Source of the DNA: Lactobacillus sp. LL6
GTDB lineage: Bacteria > Bacillota > Bacilli > Lactobacillales > Lactobacillaceae
Assembly (NCBI RefSeq): GCF_007570935.1
Contig: NZ_VLLR01000001.1
Location: forward strand, 434,001-498,000
DNA: 64,000 nucleotides
Direction of reading: 5' to 3'
Part shown: one piece after another, positions 29,771-37,870 of the stretch
Numbering within the stretch: the stretch's first letter is position 1
How the letters are laid out: every line of letters starts with the position of its first letter
The notes under the pieces: model-generated
What the model saw: the letters and a program-made list of their open reading frames with translations, nothing else
What the model was told of the DNA's origin: nothing
Databases searched by the model: none
Translations under genes and position numbers: made by a program

Positions 29771-30571
29771 ATGGATAATCGTCCTATAGGGTTATTAGAT
29801 TCTGGAGATGGAGGTTTTTCTGTAGTAAAAAAAGTTATTGAAAAATTACCTAATGAATCTACAGTTTTTATTGGTGATAATGCTAATATGCCTTATGGTG
29901 AAAAAAGCCAACAAGAAATTATTAAGCTAACTAGACAAAGTGTTAAATTTTTATTAAGTAAGAACGTTAAATTGATTATTTTTGCATGTAATACTGCAAC
30001 TGCTGCTGCTATGCCAACTCTTCAAAAAGAAGTTGACCAGCAAATTATTGGAGTAATTCAATCTGGAAGTTTAGCAGCTGCTCGTACAACTGAAAATAAT
30101 AAAGTAGCTGTAGTAGCAACTCCGGTTACTATTAGTTCTCATGCATATAAAAAAGAAATAGAATTTCGTAATTCTAAAATTGATGTTGCAGAAGTTGCTG
30201 CTCCTGAATTAGCTCCGCTTATTGAAGCACAAAAAGATTATCAAACTAATTTAGAAGCAGTTAAAAGAAGTGTGGCTTCTCTTAAAGGAAAAGATTTTGA
30301 TACTTTTGTTTTGGGTTGTACTCACTATCCTATTATTCAGAAGGAATTTGCGGAAGTTTTAGGAAAAGATATTAAGATTGTTGATCCTGCAGATCAAGTT
30401 GCTCAATACACATATAATGTGATGAAGCGAGATAGCTTGTTTAATGAATCTGCAAATGTCACTCATGAATATTATACAACAGGAGATCCTATTTCTTTTG
30501 CACAAATGGGGCAACGATTTTTAGGTGAGGCTGATTTAAGTGCTGAACATGTTGAAACGGAGAATTTATAA
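29771..30571 (+). CDS. murI: Glutamate racemase
   Basis: The 266-residue enzyme converts L- to D-glutamate for peptidoglycan. Key motifs are GLLDSGDGGFSVV (catalytic-Asp region), IGDNANMPYGEKS, FACNTATAA with the first catalytic Cys, and VLGCTHYP with the second Cys and His. The frame is open from 29669, but the ATG at 29771 with AAAGGGGA upstream gives the family N-terminus. The stop overlaps the start of the next gene by one base. Confidence 0.96.
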   Translation: MDNRPIGLLDSGDGGFSVVKKVIEKLPNESTVFIGDNANMPYGEKSQQEIIKLTRQSVKFLLSKNVKLIIFACNTATAAAMPTLQKEVDQQIIGVIQSGSLAAARTTENNKVAVVATPVTISSHAYKKEIEFRNSKIDVAEVAAPELAPLIEAQKDYQTNLEAVKRSVASLKGKDFDTFVLGCTHYPIIQKEFAEVLGKDIKIVDPADQVAQYTYNVMKRDSLFNESANVTHEYYTTGDPISFAQMGQRFLGEADLSAEHVETENL

Positions 30572-31191
30572 TGACTAAGGAAGTTTTATTTGCTACTAAT
30601 AATCAAGGAAAAGTACGTGAATTAAAAGAAGCTTTTAAAAAAGCAGGTGTAGATATTGATATCAAAACTAATGCTGATTTAGTTAATGCTCCTCATGTCG
30701 TAGAAACTGGTCGAACTTTTGAAGAGAATGCTAAATTGAAAGCTCATGCTTTAGCAGAGTTTAGTAAGTTGCCAACTATTGCCGATGATTCTGGCTTAAT
30801 GGTAGATAAATTAAATGGGGCACCAGGGGTGCGTTCAGCTCGTTATGCAGGAGAAGCTCACAACGATGCTCATAATAATGCGAAACTTTTAGCAGAGCTG
30901 GGAGGAACTCCTTCAGAAAAAAGGACAGCTCATTTTAATACGACTATTGTAGTTTCAATGCCTGATCATTTTGATAAAGATCTAGTAGTTAGTGGAACTT
31001 GTGATGGTGAGATTTTGGCTGGTCCTTGCGGAGAAGATGGTTTTGGCTACGATCCATTATTCTATGTTCCAGAAAAGGGCAAAACTTTTGCACAAATGAC
31101 AACAGATGAAAAAAATGAAATTTCCCATAGAGGTCGTGCAGTAGAAAAATTACTTAAAAAATTACCAGAATGGTTTGAACAATTTGATTAG
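30571..31191 (+). CDS. rdgB: XTP/dITP diphosphatase (RdgB/HAM1)
   Basis: The 206-residue enzyme hydrolyses non-canonical purine triphosphates, keeping inosine and xanthosine out of nucleic acids. The N-terminus LFATNNQGKVRELKEAF, the motif IADDSGLMVDKLNGAPGVRSARYAG (conserved Asp residues) and the C-terminal GEDGFGYDPLFYVPE with SHRGRA are all as expected. It is co-transcribed with murI (one-base overlap) and followed by a terminator. Confidence 0.95.
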   Translation: MTKEVLFATNNQGKVRELKEAFKKAGVDIDIKTNADLVNAPHVVETGRTFEENAKLKAHALAEFSKLPTIADDSGLMVDKLNGAPGVRSARYAGEAHNDAHNNAKLLAELGGTPSEKRTAHFNTTIVVSMPDHFDKDLVVSGTCDGEILAGPCGEDGFGYDPLFYVPEKGKTFAQMTTDEKNEISHRGRAVEKLLKKLPEWFEQFD

Positions 31192-31192
31192 A

Positions 31193-31236
31193 AAAAACCT
31201 GAATGCGTTGTATAATCGACATTCAGGTTTTAATTT
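31193..31236. terminator. Bidirectional terminator between rdgB and the MscS-type gene
   Basis: AAAACCTGAATG and CATTCAGGTTTT pair around a 14-base loop between convergent genes. Confidence 0.85.
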
Positions 31237-32078
31237 TAGCTTTTAGCAGCAATCGGTTTTGCTATTGTAGCAAATTTAATATTATTTTTTTGTAGAGCAC
31301 GAATATAGTGGCTTAAATAAAGATCTCTAACAGTACTTTCTTTACCCGGCTTAACTTGAAAATGGACGGTAAAAGTAACATTATTACCGGTTTGGGCGGT
31401 AATCCCAACGATTGTTGGACCTTGAACTAGAGTCTTTTTTTCAGGTTGAATTTGTTTATTTTCATTTTTAATGATTTCTTTGACTTGATTAAAGTCATTT
31501 GCAGCATCTAATTCTACGGCTACATTTACGCTTATTCCCCCGTGTGCGAGGTTTTGTACAATTGAAATGTTTCTGTTAGGGATATAAATAATGGACCCGT
31601 CAGAGCCTTTTAAACGAGTTGTTCGTAGTCCTAGCTGAATAACGGTACCTATTTGTGAGTTGATTTGTACTGTATCGCCTACATCAAATTGATCTTCACT
31701 CAAAATAAAAAAACCATTTACTAAGTCACTTACAAATCCTTGAGCTCCCATTCCTAAAGCCAGTGAGAAAATTCCAGCGCTGGCAAGTAGTGTTCCGACA
31801 GGAACTCCTAAAATTGATAAGACACCGCCCAAATAAAAGAATATAATTGTATATTGAAAGACACTGGTAATTAGTGCTTTAATTGTTTGGGTTCGCTTAT
31901 TGCGTGGCTTATTGCTATGATTTATATAGCGGTTAATAAGCTTAGTGCCATAGTGTGAAATCAGATAAAAGATCAATGTAGTTAAAAACAGCTGCCAAAT
32001 AACATTGAGTAAATTATCACTGATTTTATCCCAGTTAACGGAGAGGGCTTTATTATTTAAATGAAGAGTATTTTTCAT
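31236..32078 (-). CDS. MscS family small-conductance mechanosensitive channel
   Basis: This 280-residue protein has transmembrane segments around 20-42, 70-92 and 95-115. The pore-lining third segment reads GTLLASAGIFSLALGMGAQGFVSDLVNGFFIL, glycine/alanine-rich as in MscS. A beta-rich cytoplasmic domain follows, with FDVGDTVQINSQIGTV and RTTRLKGSDGSIIYIPNR. It acts in hypo-osmotic shock. It has an AAAGGAA Shine-Dalgarno and ends in a shared terminator. Confidence 0.93.
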   Translation of the reverse strand: MKNTLHLNNKALSVNWDKISDNLLNVIWQLFLTTLIFYLISHYGTKLINRYINHSNKPRNKRTQTIKALITSVFQYTIIFFYLGGVLSILGVPVGTLLASAGIFSLALGMGAQGFVSDLVNGFFILSEDQFDVGDTVQINSQIGTVIQLGLRTTRLKGSDGSIIYIPNRNISIVQNLAHGGISVNVAVELDAANDFNQVKEIIKNENKQIQPEKKTLVQGPTIVGITAQTGNNVTFTVHFQVKPGKESTVRDLYLSHYIRALQKNNIKFATIAKPIAAKS

Positions 32079-32194
32079 TGAAAATAAAATTCCTTTCTTT
32101 GTTTTTATAAATTAAGCATAACAAATTACGTATTCATTGAGAATAAAGTGTTTTCATGCTAAACTTTTTTTAGATGTATTATTGGAGGTAGAAG

Positions 32195-32623
32195 ATGGTA
32201 ATTTCTTACGGTGCTTTAGCAGGACTAATTGCCGCTATCGCATTTTTAATATTAGTACTTTTCACAATTCCGATGCTTGTTCGTACTTCAAAAGCTATTG
32301 AAGAAGCTAATAAGACAATGCAGACAACCAATGAATCAATTAAAAAGATTTCATCAGATGTCAATGGTTTGATGGGACAAACTAGTGATTTATTGGATAA
32401 AACAAATGTACTTTTAGCCGATGTTAATGGTAAAATGAAGACGATTGAACCAGTAGTTAAGGCAGCTGCTGAACTTGGAGAAAGTGTTTCAGAAATTAAT
32501 GCTTCTTCCAAAAAGATGGTGAAGCGTTTTAATAACCGTAGTCGCTTTTCAAGTGCTGGGGTTGTTTCTTCATTATTGACAGCCGCTTTAGCTAGACGCA
32601 AACGTCGAAAAGGCGAAGAATAA
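32195..32623 (+). CDS. DUF948 domain membrane protein
   Basis: The 142-residue protein has one N-terminal membrane segment (about residues 6-28, GLIAAIAFLILVLFTIPMLV). A long amphipathic coiled-coil-like stretch with repeated heptads (TMQTTNESIKKISSDVNGL, LLDKTNVLLADVNGKM) follows, and then a basic C-terminus (RRKRRKGEE). This is the DUF948 pattern, often called general stress protein. It is followed 22 bp later by a YtxH-domain gene; the pair is conserved in Bacilli and probably acts at the membrane or wall under stress. The molecular role is unknown. Confidence 0.87.
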   Translation: MVISYGALAGLIAAIAFLILVLFTIPMLVRTSKAIEEANKTMQTTNESIKKISSDVNGLMGQTSDLLDKTNVLLADVNGKMKTIEPVVKAAAELGESVSEINASSKKMVKRFNNRSRFSSAGVVSSLLTAALARRKRRKGEE

Positions 32624-32645
32624 AATCCAAAGGAGGACTTTAATT

Positions 32646-33020
32646 ATGGGTAAATTTACTAGTTTTTTAGTTGGTACTATTGCTGGTGCTGCAGCTGGTT
32701 TTGTTGCAGGTTCACTTCTTGTAACTGATGAACAATTAGATGATGTTAAGAAGAAGATCAAGGACAATGATACTCTTCAAGATTTAAAGAAGAAGTACGA
32801 CAATGGTACTGAAGTTGTTAAGAACCAACTTGCATCATTCCCAAAGAACGTTGAAGATGATTCAGAATTGAAAGATTTTGATGATATCGTTATTGACGAT
32901 TCTAAGAAAGATGATAACAATTCAACTGACACTGCAGAAAAGTCAGTTAATGACTTGAACAATGCAGAAGCTACTGATAATACTACTGATCATTCATCAG
33001 AAGCTAAACCAGAAGCTTAA
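32646..33020 (+). CDS. YtxH domain-containing protein
   Basis: The 124-residue protein begins with a Gly/Ala-rich hydrophobic segment (FLVGTIAGAAAGFVAGSLLV) typical of YtxH. A charged helical region and a highly acidic Asp/Asn/Thr-rich disordered tail follow. AAAGGAGGA upstream is a very strong Shine-Dalgarno. Codon use (AAG, AAC, GAC) is more optimised than in the neighbouring DUF948 gene, which suggests high expression. It is in one unit with the DUF948 gene; the function is unknown. Confidence 0.87.
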   Translation: MGKFTSFLVGTIAGAAAGFVAGSLLVTDEQLDDVKKKIKDNDTLQDLKKKYDNGTEVVKNQLASFPKNVEDDSELKDFDDIVIDDSKKDDNNSTDTAEKSVNDLNNAEATDNTTDHSSEAKPEA

Positions 33021-33041
33021 GTTTAATTGGAGTTATAAAAG

Positions 33042-33079
33042 AAAAAGGCATGTTAGCATTTTACTAGCATGTCTTTTTT
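33042..33079. terminator. Bidirectional terminator between the ytxH-like gene and pepQ
   Basis: AAAAAGGCATGTTAG and CTAGCATGTCTTTTT pair (with wobble) around a seven-base loop, between convergent genes. Confidence 0.85.
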
Positions 33080-33084
33080 GCTAC

Positions 33085-34191
33085 TTAATTTTTTAATGGT
33101 AAAACTTTCAAGTCCTTATCAGTATGAGTAAATGGTTCAAAACCATCTTTAGTTACTACGCCGCAGTCTTCGATTCTAACTCCGGCAAAGCCTGGGATAT
33201 AGATTCCAGGTTCAATTGAGAAGCACATACCTTCTTCGATTACTAAATCATTTCCACCAACAATTGAAGGAAATTCATGAACATTCATTCCAATTCCATG
33301 ACCTAAACGGTGGATAAAGTACTCACCATAACCAGCACGCTTAATAATGTCGCGAGCTACAGCATCAAGCTCACCTGCAGTGATGCCAGGTTTGGCAGCT
33401 TCAATTGCAGCTTGTTGGGCTTCTCTATCGACTTCATAAATTTCACGTTGTTTAGCACTTGGTTCACCATAAGCAACTGTTCGACTAGCATCAGAAGCAT
33501 ATCCATCATGCATGGTACCTAAATCAAATAAAACTAATTGATTAGGTTGCACAGTATTCATTGTAGGACCCAAATGGGGATTAGCAGCATTTTTTCCTGC
33601 TTGTACAATTGTTTCAAAACTTTCATGCATTACACCATGCTGAATTTTTAATTGATAGTCAATTTGTCCAGCAACGCTGCGTTCTGTCACGCCTGTTTTT
33701 AGAGCATCAAAGCCAATTTGAAAAGCATAGTCTGCTTCACGTCCTGCGCCTTTTAATTTTTCAATTTCTTCTGGAGTTTTATATAAACGAATACGTTCAA
33801 TAAATCCTGAAACATCATTAGTAAAGCTGCCATCTAGAAAGTTACTGCGTAAGTTTTGAAAGTGAGCAACAGGTAAGTTGATTTTTTCAATTGCCCAATT
33901 CTTGTGTTCGCTTGTTCTTTTACGAATTTCATCGGCAATCATTGCCCACGGATCTTCTGAGTCGAGATAGCCAACAACATCTCCGTTCCAAGCTGATGCT
34001 TTTGCTTCTTCTACGTTTAAAGCTGGAACAAAAACAAATGCAGGTGCATCTTTTAAAGCTACTAAGCTAAAGATACGCTCGTGTGGTTCCATGGCATAAC
34101 CAGTAAAATAAGCAATTGACAATGGATCAGAAATATAAGCTACATCATTGCCAGTTGATACAAGCCATTCTTGCAGTTTATCTAAATTCAT
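33085..34191 (-). CDS. pepQ: Xaa-Pro dipeptidase PepQ
   Basis: The 368-residue enzyme is a pita-bread-fold metallopeptidase (M24B) that splits Xaa-Pro dipeptides, useful to peptide-dependent lactobacilli. Metal-ligand motifs are [40 protein letters not shown] and VRIEDCGVV. Length equals the L. delbrueckii PepQ. The frame extends 35 codons upstream, but the ATG at 34191 with an AAAGGA Shine-Dalgarno gives the family N-terminus. It is divergent from ccpA with a cre site in between, the known lactobacillar pepQ-ccpA arrangement. Confidence 0.95.
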   Translation of the reverse strand: MNLDKLQEWLVSTGNDVAYISDPLSIAYFTGYAMEPHERIFSLVALKDAPAFVFVPALNVEEAKASAWNGDVVGYLDSEDPWAMIADEIRKRTSEHKNWAIEKINLPVAHFQNLRSNFLDGSFTNDVSGFIERIRLYKTPEEIEKLKGAGREADYAFQIGFDALKTGVTERSVAGQIDYQLKIQHGVMHESFETIVQAGKNAANPHLGPTMNTVQPNQLVLFDLGTMHDGYASDASRTVAYGEPSAKQREIYEVDREAQQAAIEAAKPGITAGELDAVARDIIKRAGYGEYFIHRLGHGIGMNVHEFPSIVGGNDLVIEEGMCFSIEPGIYIPGFAGVRIEDCGVVTKDGFEPFTHTDKDLKVLPLKN

Positions 34192-34280
34192 ATATTTAGT
34201 CCTTTCTTGAAAAAAGTGTACAATCAACGTGATTATAACATGAAAAAAGTATAAAAAATCATGAAAAAATGAAAGAATAG

Positions 34281-34295
34281 GTGTAAACGTTTGCA
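34281..34295 (+). promoter_or_regulatory. cre site between pepQ and ccpA
   Basis: GTGTAAACGTTTGCA fits the cre consensus at all but the first base. It touches the -35 box of the ccpA promoter, implying CcpA autoregulation. Confidence 0.8.
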
Positions 34296-34319
34296 CTTTT
34301 TTGTTTTTCGTGTTATCTT
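34291..34319 (+). promoter_or_regulatory. Candidate ccpA promoter
   Basis: TTGCAC and TATCTT are separated by 17 bases. The -35 box shares bases with the cre site. Confidence 0.55.
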
Positions 34320-34357
34320 GTGTAATGGAAATTTTTAAGAAGAACTGGGGAATTAAA

Positions 34358-35359
34358 ATGCATAAACAAGAAGTAACTATTTATGATGTTGCTCGAGAAG
34401 CGAAAGTTTCTATGGCTACTGTTTCTCGAGTAGTTAATGGAAATAATAATGTTCGTAAGGAAACTCGTGACAAAGTTATGGAAGTTATTAAGAGACTTCA
34501 TTATCAACCAAATGCTGTTGCTCAAGGCTTAGCTTCTAAGCGTACAACAACTGTTGGTTTAGTTGTGCCAGACCTTACTAATTTATACTTTGCGGAGCTT
34601 TCAAAAGGAATTGATGATATTGCACTTTTATATAAGTACAATATTATTATTACTAGTATTGAAAATCGTTTAATGAAAGAAGAGCAGGCAATTCAAAGTT
34701 TGCTTAATAAGCAAGTTGATGGTGTCATTTACATGTCTAATCGCTTATCTGATAAGACTTTAGAAGCCTTTGAAAGAACTAATACTCCTGTTGTTCTTGC
34801 CGGAACTAAGGATAATCATACTGATTTACCTTCAGTTACTATCGATTATAAAAAAGCCGATACAGAAGCATTAAATTTAATGTTTAATGATGGTAAAAAG
34901 AATTTAGCTATGGTTGTGGGAGATCCTAATGCTGTAGTTAATAGTGAATATCGTATCCCTGCATATAAGCAATTTTTAAAGGATCACAATATATCTGAAG
35001 AACATATTTATACCAATATTAAAGATTATTCAGATGGTTATAATCTTTATTCTCAACTTGTAAAAGATGGAGTTGATGGGGTAATCGTTACTCGTGATAG
35101 TAGTGCTGTTGGTATCTTAAATTCTGCTATTGATGCTGGTAGAAATGTACCAGAAGACTTAGAAATTGTAACTGCAAGTGCCACACAGATTGCTTCCGTT
35201 GTTCGTCCTGCTCTTACTACTATTAAGCAGCCACTTTATGATATGGGTGCAGTAGCAATGAGAATGCTAACAAAGTTGATGAATAATGAAGAAGTTGATG
35301 ATACAAATATTGAACTTCCATATGAACTTTTGAAGAAGCAAAGTACATTAAATCAATAA
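34358..35359 (+). CDS. ccpA: Catabolite control protein A
   Basis: The 333-residue LacI-family regulator has [35 protein letters not shown] as helix-turn-helix and hinge-helix region. The minor-groove helix is [18 protein letters not shown], followed by a two-lobed sensor that binds HPr-Ser46-P. It binds cre sites to repress sugar-catabolic genes. In this window cre matches occur at scrB, scrA, its own promoter and near 59029. The ATG at 34358 with GGGGA upstream is chosen over the earlier open frame from 34301. Confidence 0.96.
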   Translation: MHKQEVTIYDVAREAKVSMATVSRVVNGNNNVRKETRDKVMEVIKRLHYQPNAVAQGLASKRTTTVGLVVPDLTNLYFAELSKGIDDIALLYKYNIIITSIENRLMKEEQAIQSLLNKQVDGVIYMSNRLSDKTLEAFERTNTPVVLAGTKDNHTDLPSVTIDYKKADTEALNLMFNDGKKNLAMVVGDPNAVVNSEYRIPAYKQFLKDHNISEEHIYTNIKDYSDGYNLYSQLVKDGVDGVIVTRDSSAVGILNSAIDAGRNVPEDLEIVTASATQIASVVRPALTTIKQPLYDMGAVAMRMLTKLMNNEEVDDTNIELPYELLKKQSTLNQ

Positions 35360-35376
35360 TTGAAAAAACTTTATTT

Positions 35377-35418
35377 AAAAAGGATGAGAAACTCGTTTTG
35401 AGTAACTCATCCTTTTTT
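35377..35418 (+). terminator. Terminator of ccpA
   Basis: AAAAAGGATGAG and CTCATCCTTTTT pair, with TTTTTT after. The loop contains the -35 box of a promoter for the next gene. Confidence 0.88.
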
Positions 35419-35426
35419 CGTATAAT
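35398..35426 (+). promoter_or_regulatory. Promoter of the binding-protein gene, overlapping the ccpA terminator
   Basis: TTGAGT (35398-35403) and TATAAT (35421-35426) are separated by 17 bases. The start point would fall about 25 bp before the Shine-Dalgarno AGGAGG. Confidence 0.7.
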
Positions 35427-35462
35427 AAGGGATGCATAATTAATTCAGGAGGCAACGATTTG

Positions 35463-36314
35463 ATGCTTAAAAAATACAGAAAAATGTTTGCTGCAATTAT
35501 TATCTTTCTAGCAGCACTTAATTTAGCAGCTTGTGAAAATGATACTGGTGAAGCAGAACAAGCTCCTAAAAATGAAGTTTATAAGCAAGTAAAAAGTAGC
35601 AATAAAATTATTTGGGGCGTAAAAAATGATACGCGTTTGTTTTCAATTATGGATATCAAAGAAAATAAATTAGTTGGATTTGATATTGATATGGCACGTG
35701 CAATCACTAAAAAGATTTTGGGTAAAAATGGACAAGCTGAACTCTTTCAAGTTAGTTCTAAGACTAAAATCCCTGTATTAAAAAATGGTAACATTGATGC
35801 GACTATTTCTTCAGTTACTATTACACCTGCACGTAAGAAAATCGTTACTTTTTCTAAACCATATTTTTATGCTGGTCAATCACTTCTAGTAAAAAAAGAT
35901 AGCAAAGTTAAGAATATTAAAAGTTTAAATAATGATAAAGCTGTTGTTGCAGCTGTTAAAGGGACTACTGCAGTTGAAAATATTCATAAGTTTGCCCCAA
36001 AAGCTCATGTTTTAGAATATGATGATTATGGACAAGCTTTTACAGCTTTAAAAGCAGGTCAAGCTGTTGCGATGAGTACAGATAATGGAATGCTTGCAGG
36101 TATTGCAGCAGAAAATCCTGGTTATAAGGTTGTTGGTGGGACTTTTACACATGAACCTTATGGAATTGCAGTTAATAAAGGTCAAACAAAACTCGCTAAT
36201 AAAATTGATAAAGCATTGGCTGAACTTAAAAAAGATGGGACGTATAGTCGTTTAATGAAAAAATGGTTCAGTGAAATTCCTGGATTTAGTATTAAAGAGG
36301 CAGAAGGCAAATAA
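35463..36314 (+). CDS. Amino-acid-type ABC transporter substrate-binding lipoprotein
   Basis: The protein is about 283 residues with a lipoprotein signal peptide: KKYRK, a hydrophobic core and the lipobox LAAC, with Cys as the lipidated residue. The mature part is a type II (cluster 3) solute-binding domain with the family signature LVGFDIDMARAI and DATISSVTITPARKKIVTFSKPYF, resembling glutamine/glutamate- or cystine-binding proteins. An upstream TTG at 35460 is also possible; AGGAGG fits either. No permease or ATPase gene is adjacent, so its partner lies elsewhere. The substrate cannot be told from sequence alone. Confidence 0.88.
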   Translation: MLKKYRKMFAAIIIFLAALNLAACENDTGEAEQAPKNEVYKQVKSSNKIIWGVKNDTRLFSIMDIKENKLVGFDIDMARAITKKILGKNGQAELFQVSSKTKIPVLKNGNIDATISSVTITPARKKIVTFSKPYFYAGQSLLVKKDSKVKNIKSLNNDKAVVAAVKGTTAVENIHKFAPKAHVLEYDDYGQAFTALKAGQAVAMSTDNGMLAGIAAENPGYKVVGGTFTHEPYGIAVNKGQTKLANKIDKALAELKKDGTYSRLMKKWFSEIPGFSIKEAEGK

Positions 36315-36388
36315 AAAATGGACTTTTTGTAATGAGCCTCAAAAGTTAGACACTTTTGAGGCTCATTACATTTTTAAGTCCATTTTTT
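36313..36388. terminator. Large nested bidirectional terminator between the binding-protein gene and pepV
   Basis: A perfect 19-bp stem (36328-36346 with 36352-36370) with a five-base loop is nested inside a second stem (AAATGGACTT with AAGTCCATTT). T-runs lie on both strands. It separates convergent genes and is unusually long. Confidence 0.85.
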
Positions 36389-36391
36389 TAT

Positions 36392-37795
36392 TTAGTCAGC
36401 ATCTTTAGTTAATTCATAAATTGCTTCAGCATAGATAGCAATAGAATCAATTAAATCGTCAACTTTCATGTATTCATTGGCTTGGTGCATTACCATTGGT
36501 GCATCTTCTGGTTGAGCTCCAAAGGCCACTCCATGTTCAAATAGACGACCATAAGTCCCTCCGCCAATTACAACTTCATGTCCTGGCTTACCAGTTTGAT
36601 GTTCGTATACTTTAAGAAGAGTTTTTACCAGTGGATCATCTCCTGGAACGTAGTGAGGTTCTTCAAATGAATCGAAGCTTGCTGTCAAAATGTCACCAAA
36701 CTTATCATTGACTTGTTTGACCATTTTTTCTGGGTCAGTTCCCTGTGGGTAACGAATATTATCTTTTAAAATTGCTTTTTCGCCATTGTATTCAAAGATA
36801 CTTGGAGCACTCGATAAATCACCCATTAACTCATCATGATGATATACGCCTAACTTCTTACCTTGGAAGTCTTCATGTTCAACTTCAGCTAAGAAGTTTA
36901 AGAAGTTTTTGTCACGACCTTTAAATTCAAAATCATTTAAGAAAAGACCCAAGAAAGTTGCAGCATTTTTACCAACTTGAGGGGCAGAAGCATGAGCACC
37001 TTGACCAGTTAATTCAAGAGTGGCAGTATCGCCATTGATTTCAAATTCACCTTCAAGATCATTTTCTTTTAAGAATTTATCATATGCCTTGCGTACTTCA
37101 TCAAGATCAGGACCAGAAATAGTTGCAAAGGCTTTTTGTGGAGTAACATTTGCAGCGATTCCAGCAGTAAATTTGTCTAAACTAAATTGTCCTTTTTCAG
37201 GATTATCTTTAAATTTTAAGGTTAAGGTATAGATACCTTGTTCACCATTGATAATAGGATATTCAGCATCTGGAGAAAATACTTGATCAGGAGTTGGTTC
37301 ATGCTTTAAGTAGTAGTTAATTCCAACCCAGTTAGTTTCTTCATTGGTACCAACGATGAAATCAATTTTCTTTTTAGGTTTAAAGCCTGCTTCTTTAAGT
37401 AAAAGCATACCGTAGTATGCAGCAAGAGCTGGTCCTTTGTCATCAGCACTACCACGACCAATGATTTTACCATCTTTAATTATCATCTTAAATGGATCAG
37501 TAACCCACCCATCTCCAGCAGGTACAACATCCATATGACCGATAACTCCTAAACGCTTGTCACCTTCACCAAAATCTACTCGGCCAGCATAATTATCAAT
37601 GTTTTTAATATTAAAACCATCACGTTCTGCAAAAGACAAGAACTTTTTCATTGCTTTGACTGGACCAGGTCCTACTGGATATTCCTTAGATGTATTGTTT
37701 AGATCTTCAGAAGAATCAATAGCAATTAATTCTCCTAAATCGCGTAAAATATCATCTTTTTTAGCAAGTGCTAATTTTTTATAATCTAAATCCAT
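36392..37795 (-). CDS. pepV: Dipeptidase PepV
   Basis: The 467-residue M20-family zinc dipeptidase has the metal-binding motif VIGHMDVVPAGDGW and SADDKGPALAAYYG. The catalytic-Glu motif is GTNEETNWVG, FSPDAEYPIINGEQG follows, and the C-terminal motif is GGGTYGRLFEHGVAFG. Length and motifs agree with L. delbrueckii PepV. It hydrolyses a broad range of dipeptides in the cytoplasm, completing the peptide-utilisation chain with PepQ. A near-perfect AAGGAGGA precedes the ATG. Confidence 0.95.
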   Translation of the reverse strand: MDLDYKKLALAKKDDILRDLGELIAIDSSEDLNNTSKEYPVGPGPVKAMKKFLSFAERDGFNIKNIDNYAGRVDFGEGDKRLGVIGHMDVVPAGDGWVTDPFKMIIKDGKIIGRGSADDKGPALAAYYGMLLLKEAGFKPKKKIDFIVGTNEETNWVGINYYLKHEPTPDQVFSPDAEYPIINGEQGIYTLTLKFKDNPEKGQFSLDKFTAGIAANVTPQKAFATISGPDLDEVRKAYDKFLKENDLEGEFEINGDTATLELTGQGAHASAPQVGKNAATFLGLFLNDFEFKGRDKNFLNFLAEVEHEDFQGKKLGVYHHDELMGDLSSAPSIFEYNGEKAILKDNIRYPQGTDPEKMVKQVNDKFGDILTASFDSFEEPHYVPGDDPLVKTLLKVYEHQTGKPGHEVVIGGGTYGRLFEHGVAFGAQPEDAPMVMHQANEYMKVDDLIDSIAIYAEAIYELTKDAD

Positions 37796-37840
37796 TAAAA
37801 AATCCTCCTTTTTATATCTTAAAAAAATTTTATCAAAAAA

Positions 37841-37870
37841 AGGTGCCTCTAAGCTAGAGAAGCACCTTAT
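37841..37870 (-). terminator. Terminator of the glycerophosphodiesterase gene
   Basis: On the minus strand AAGGTGCTTCT and AGAGGCACCTT pair and are followed by a run of T residues. The hairpin includes the stop codon of the gene. Confidence 0.82.
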
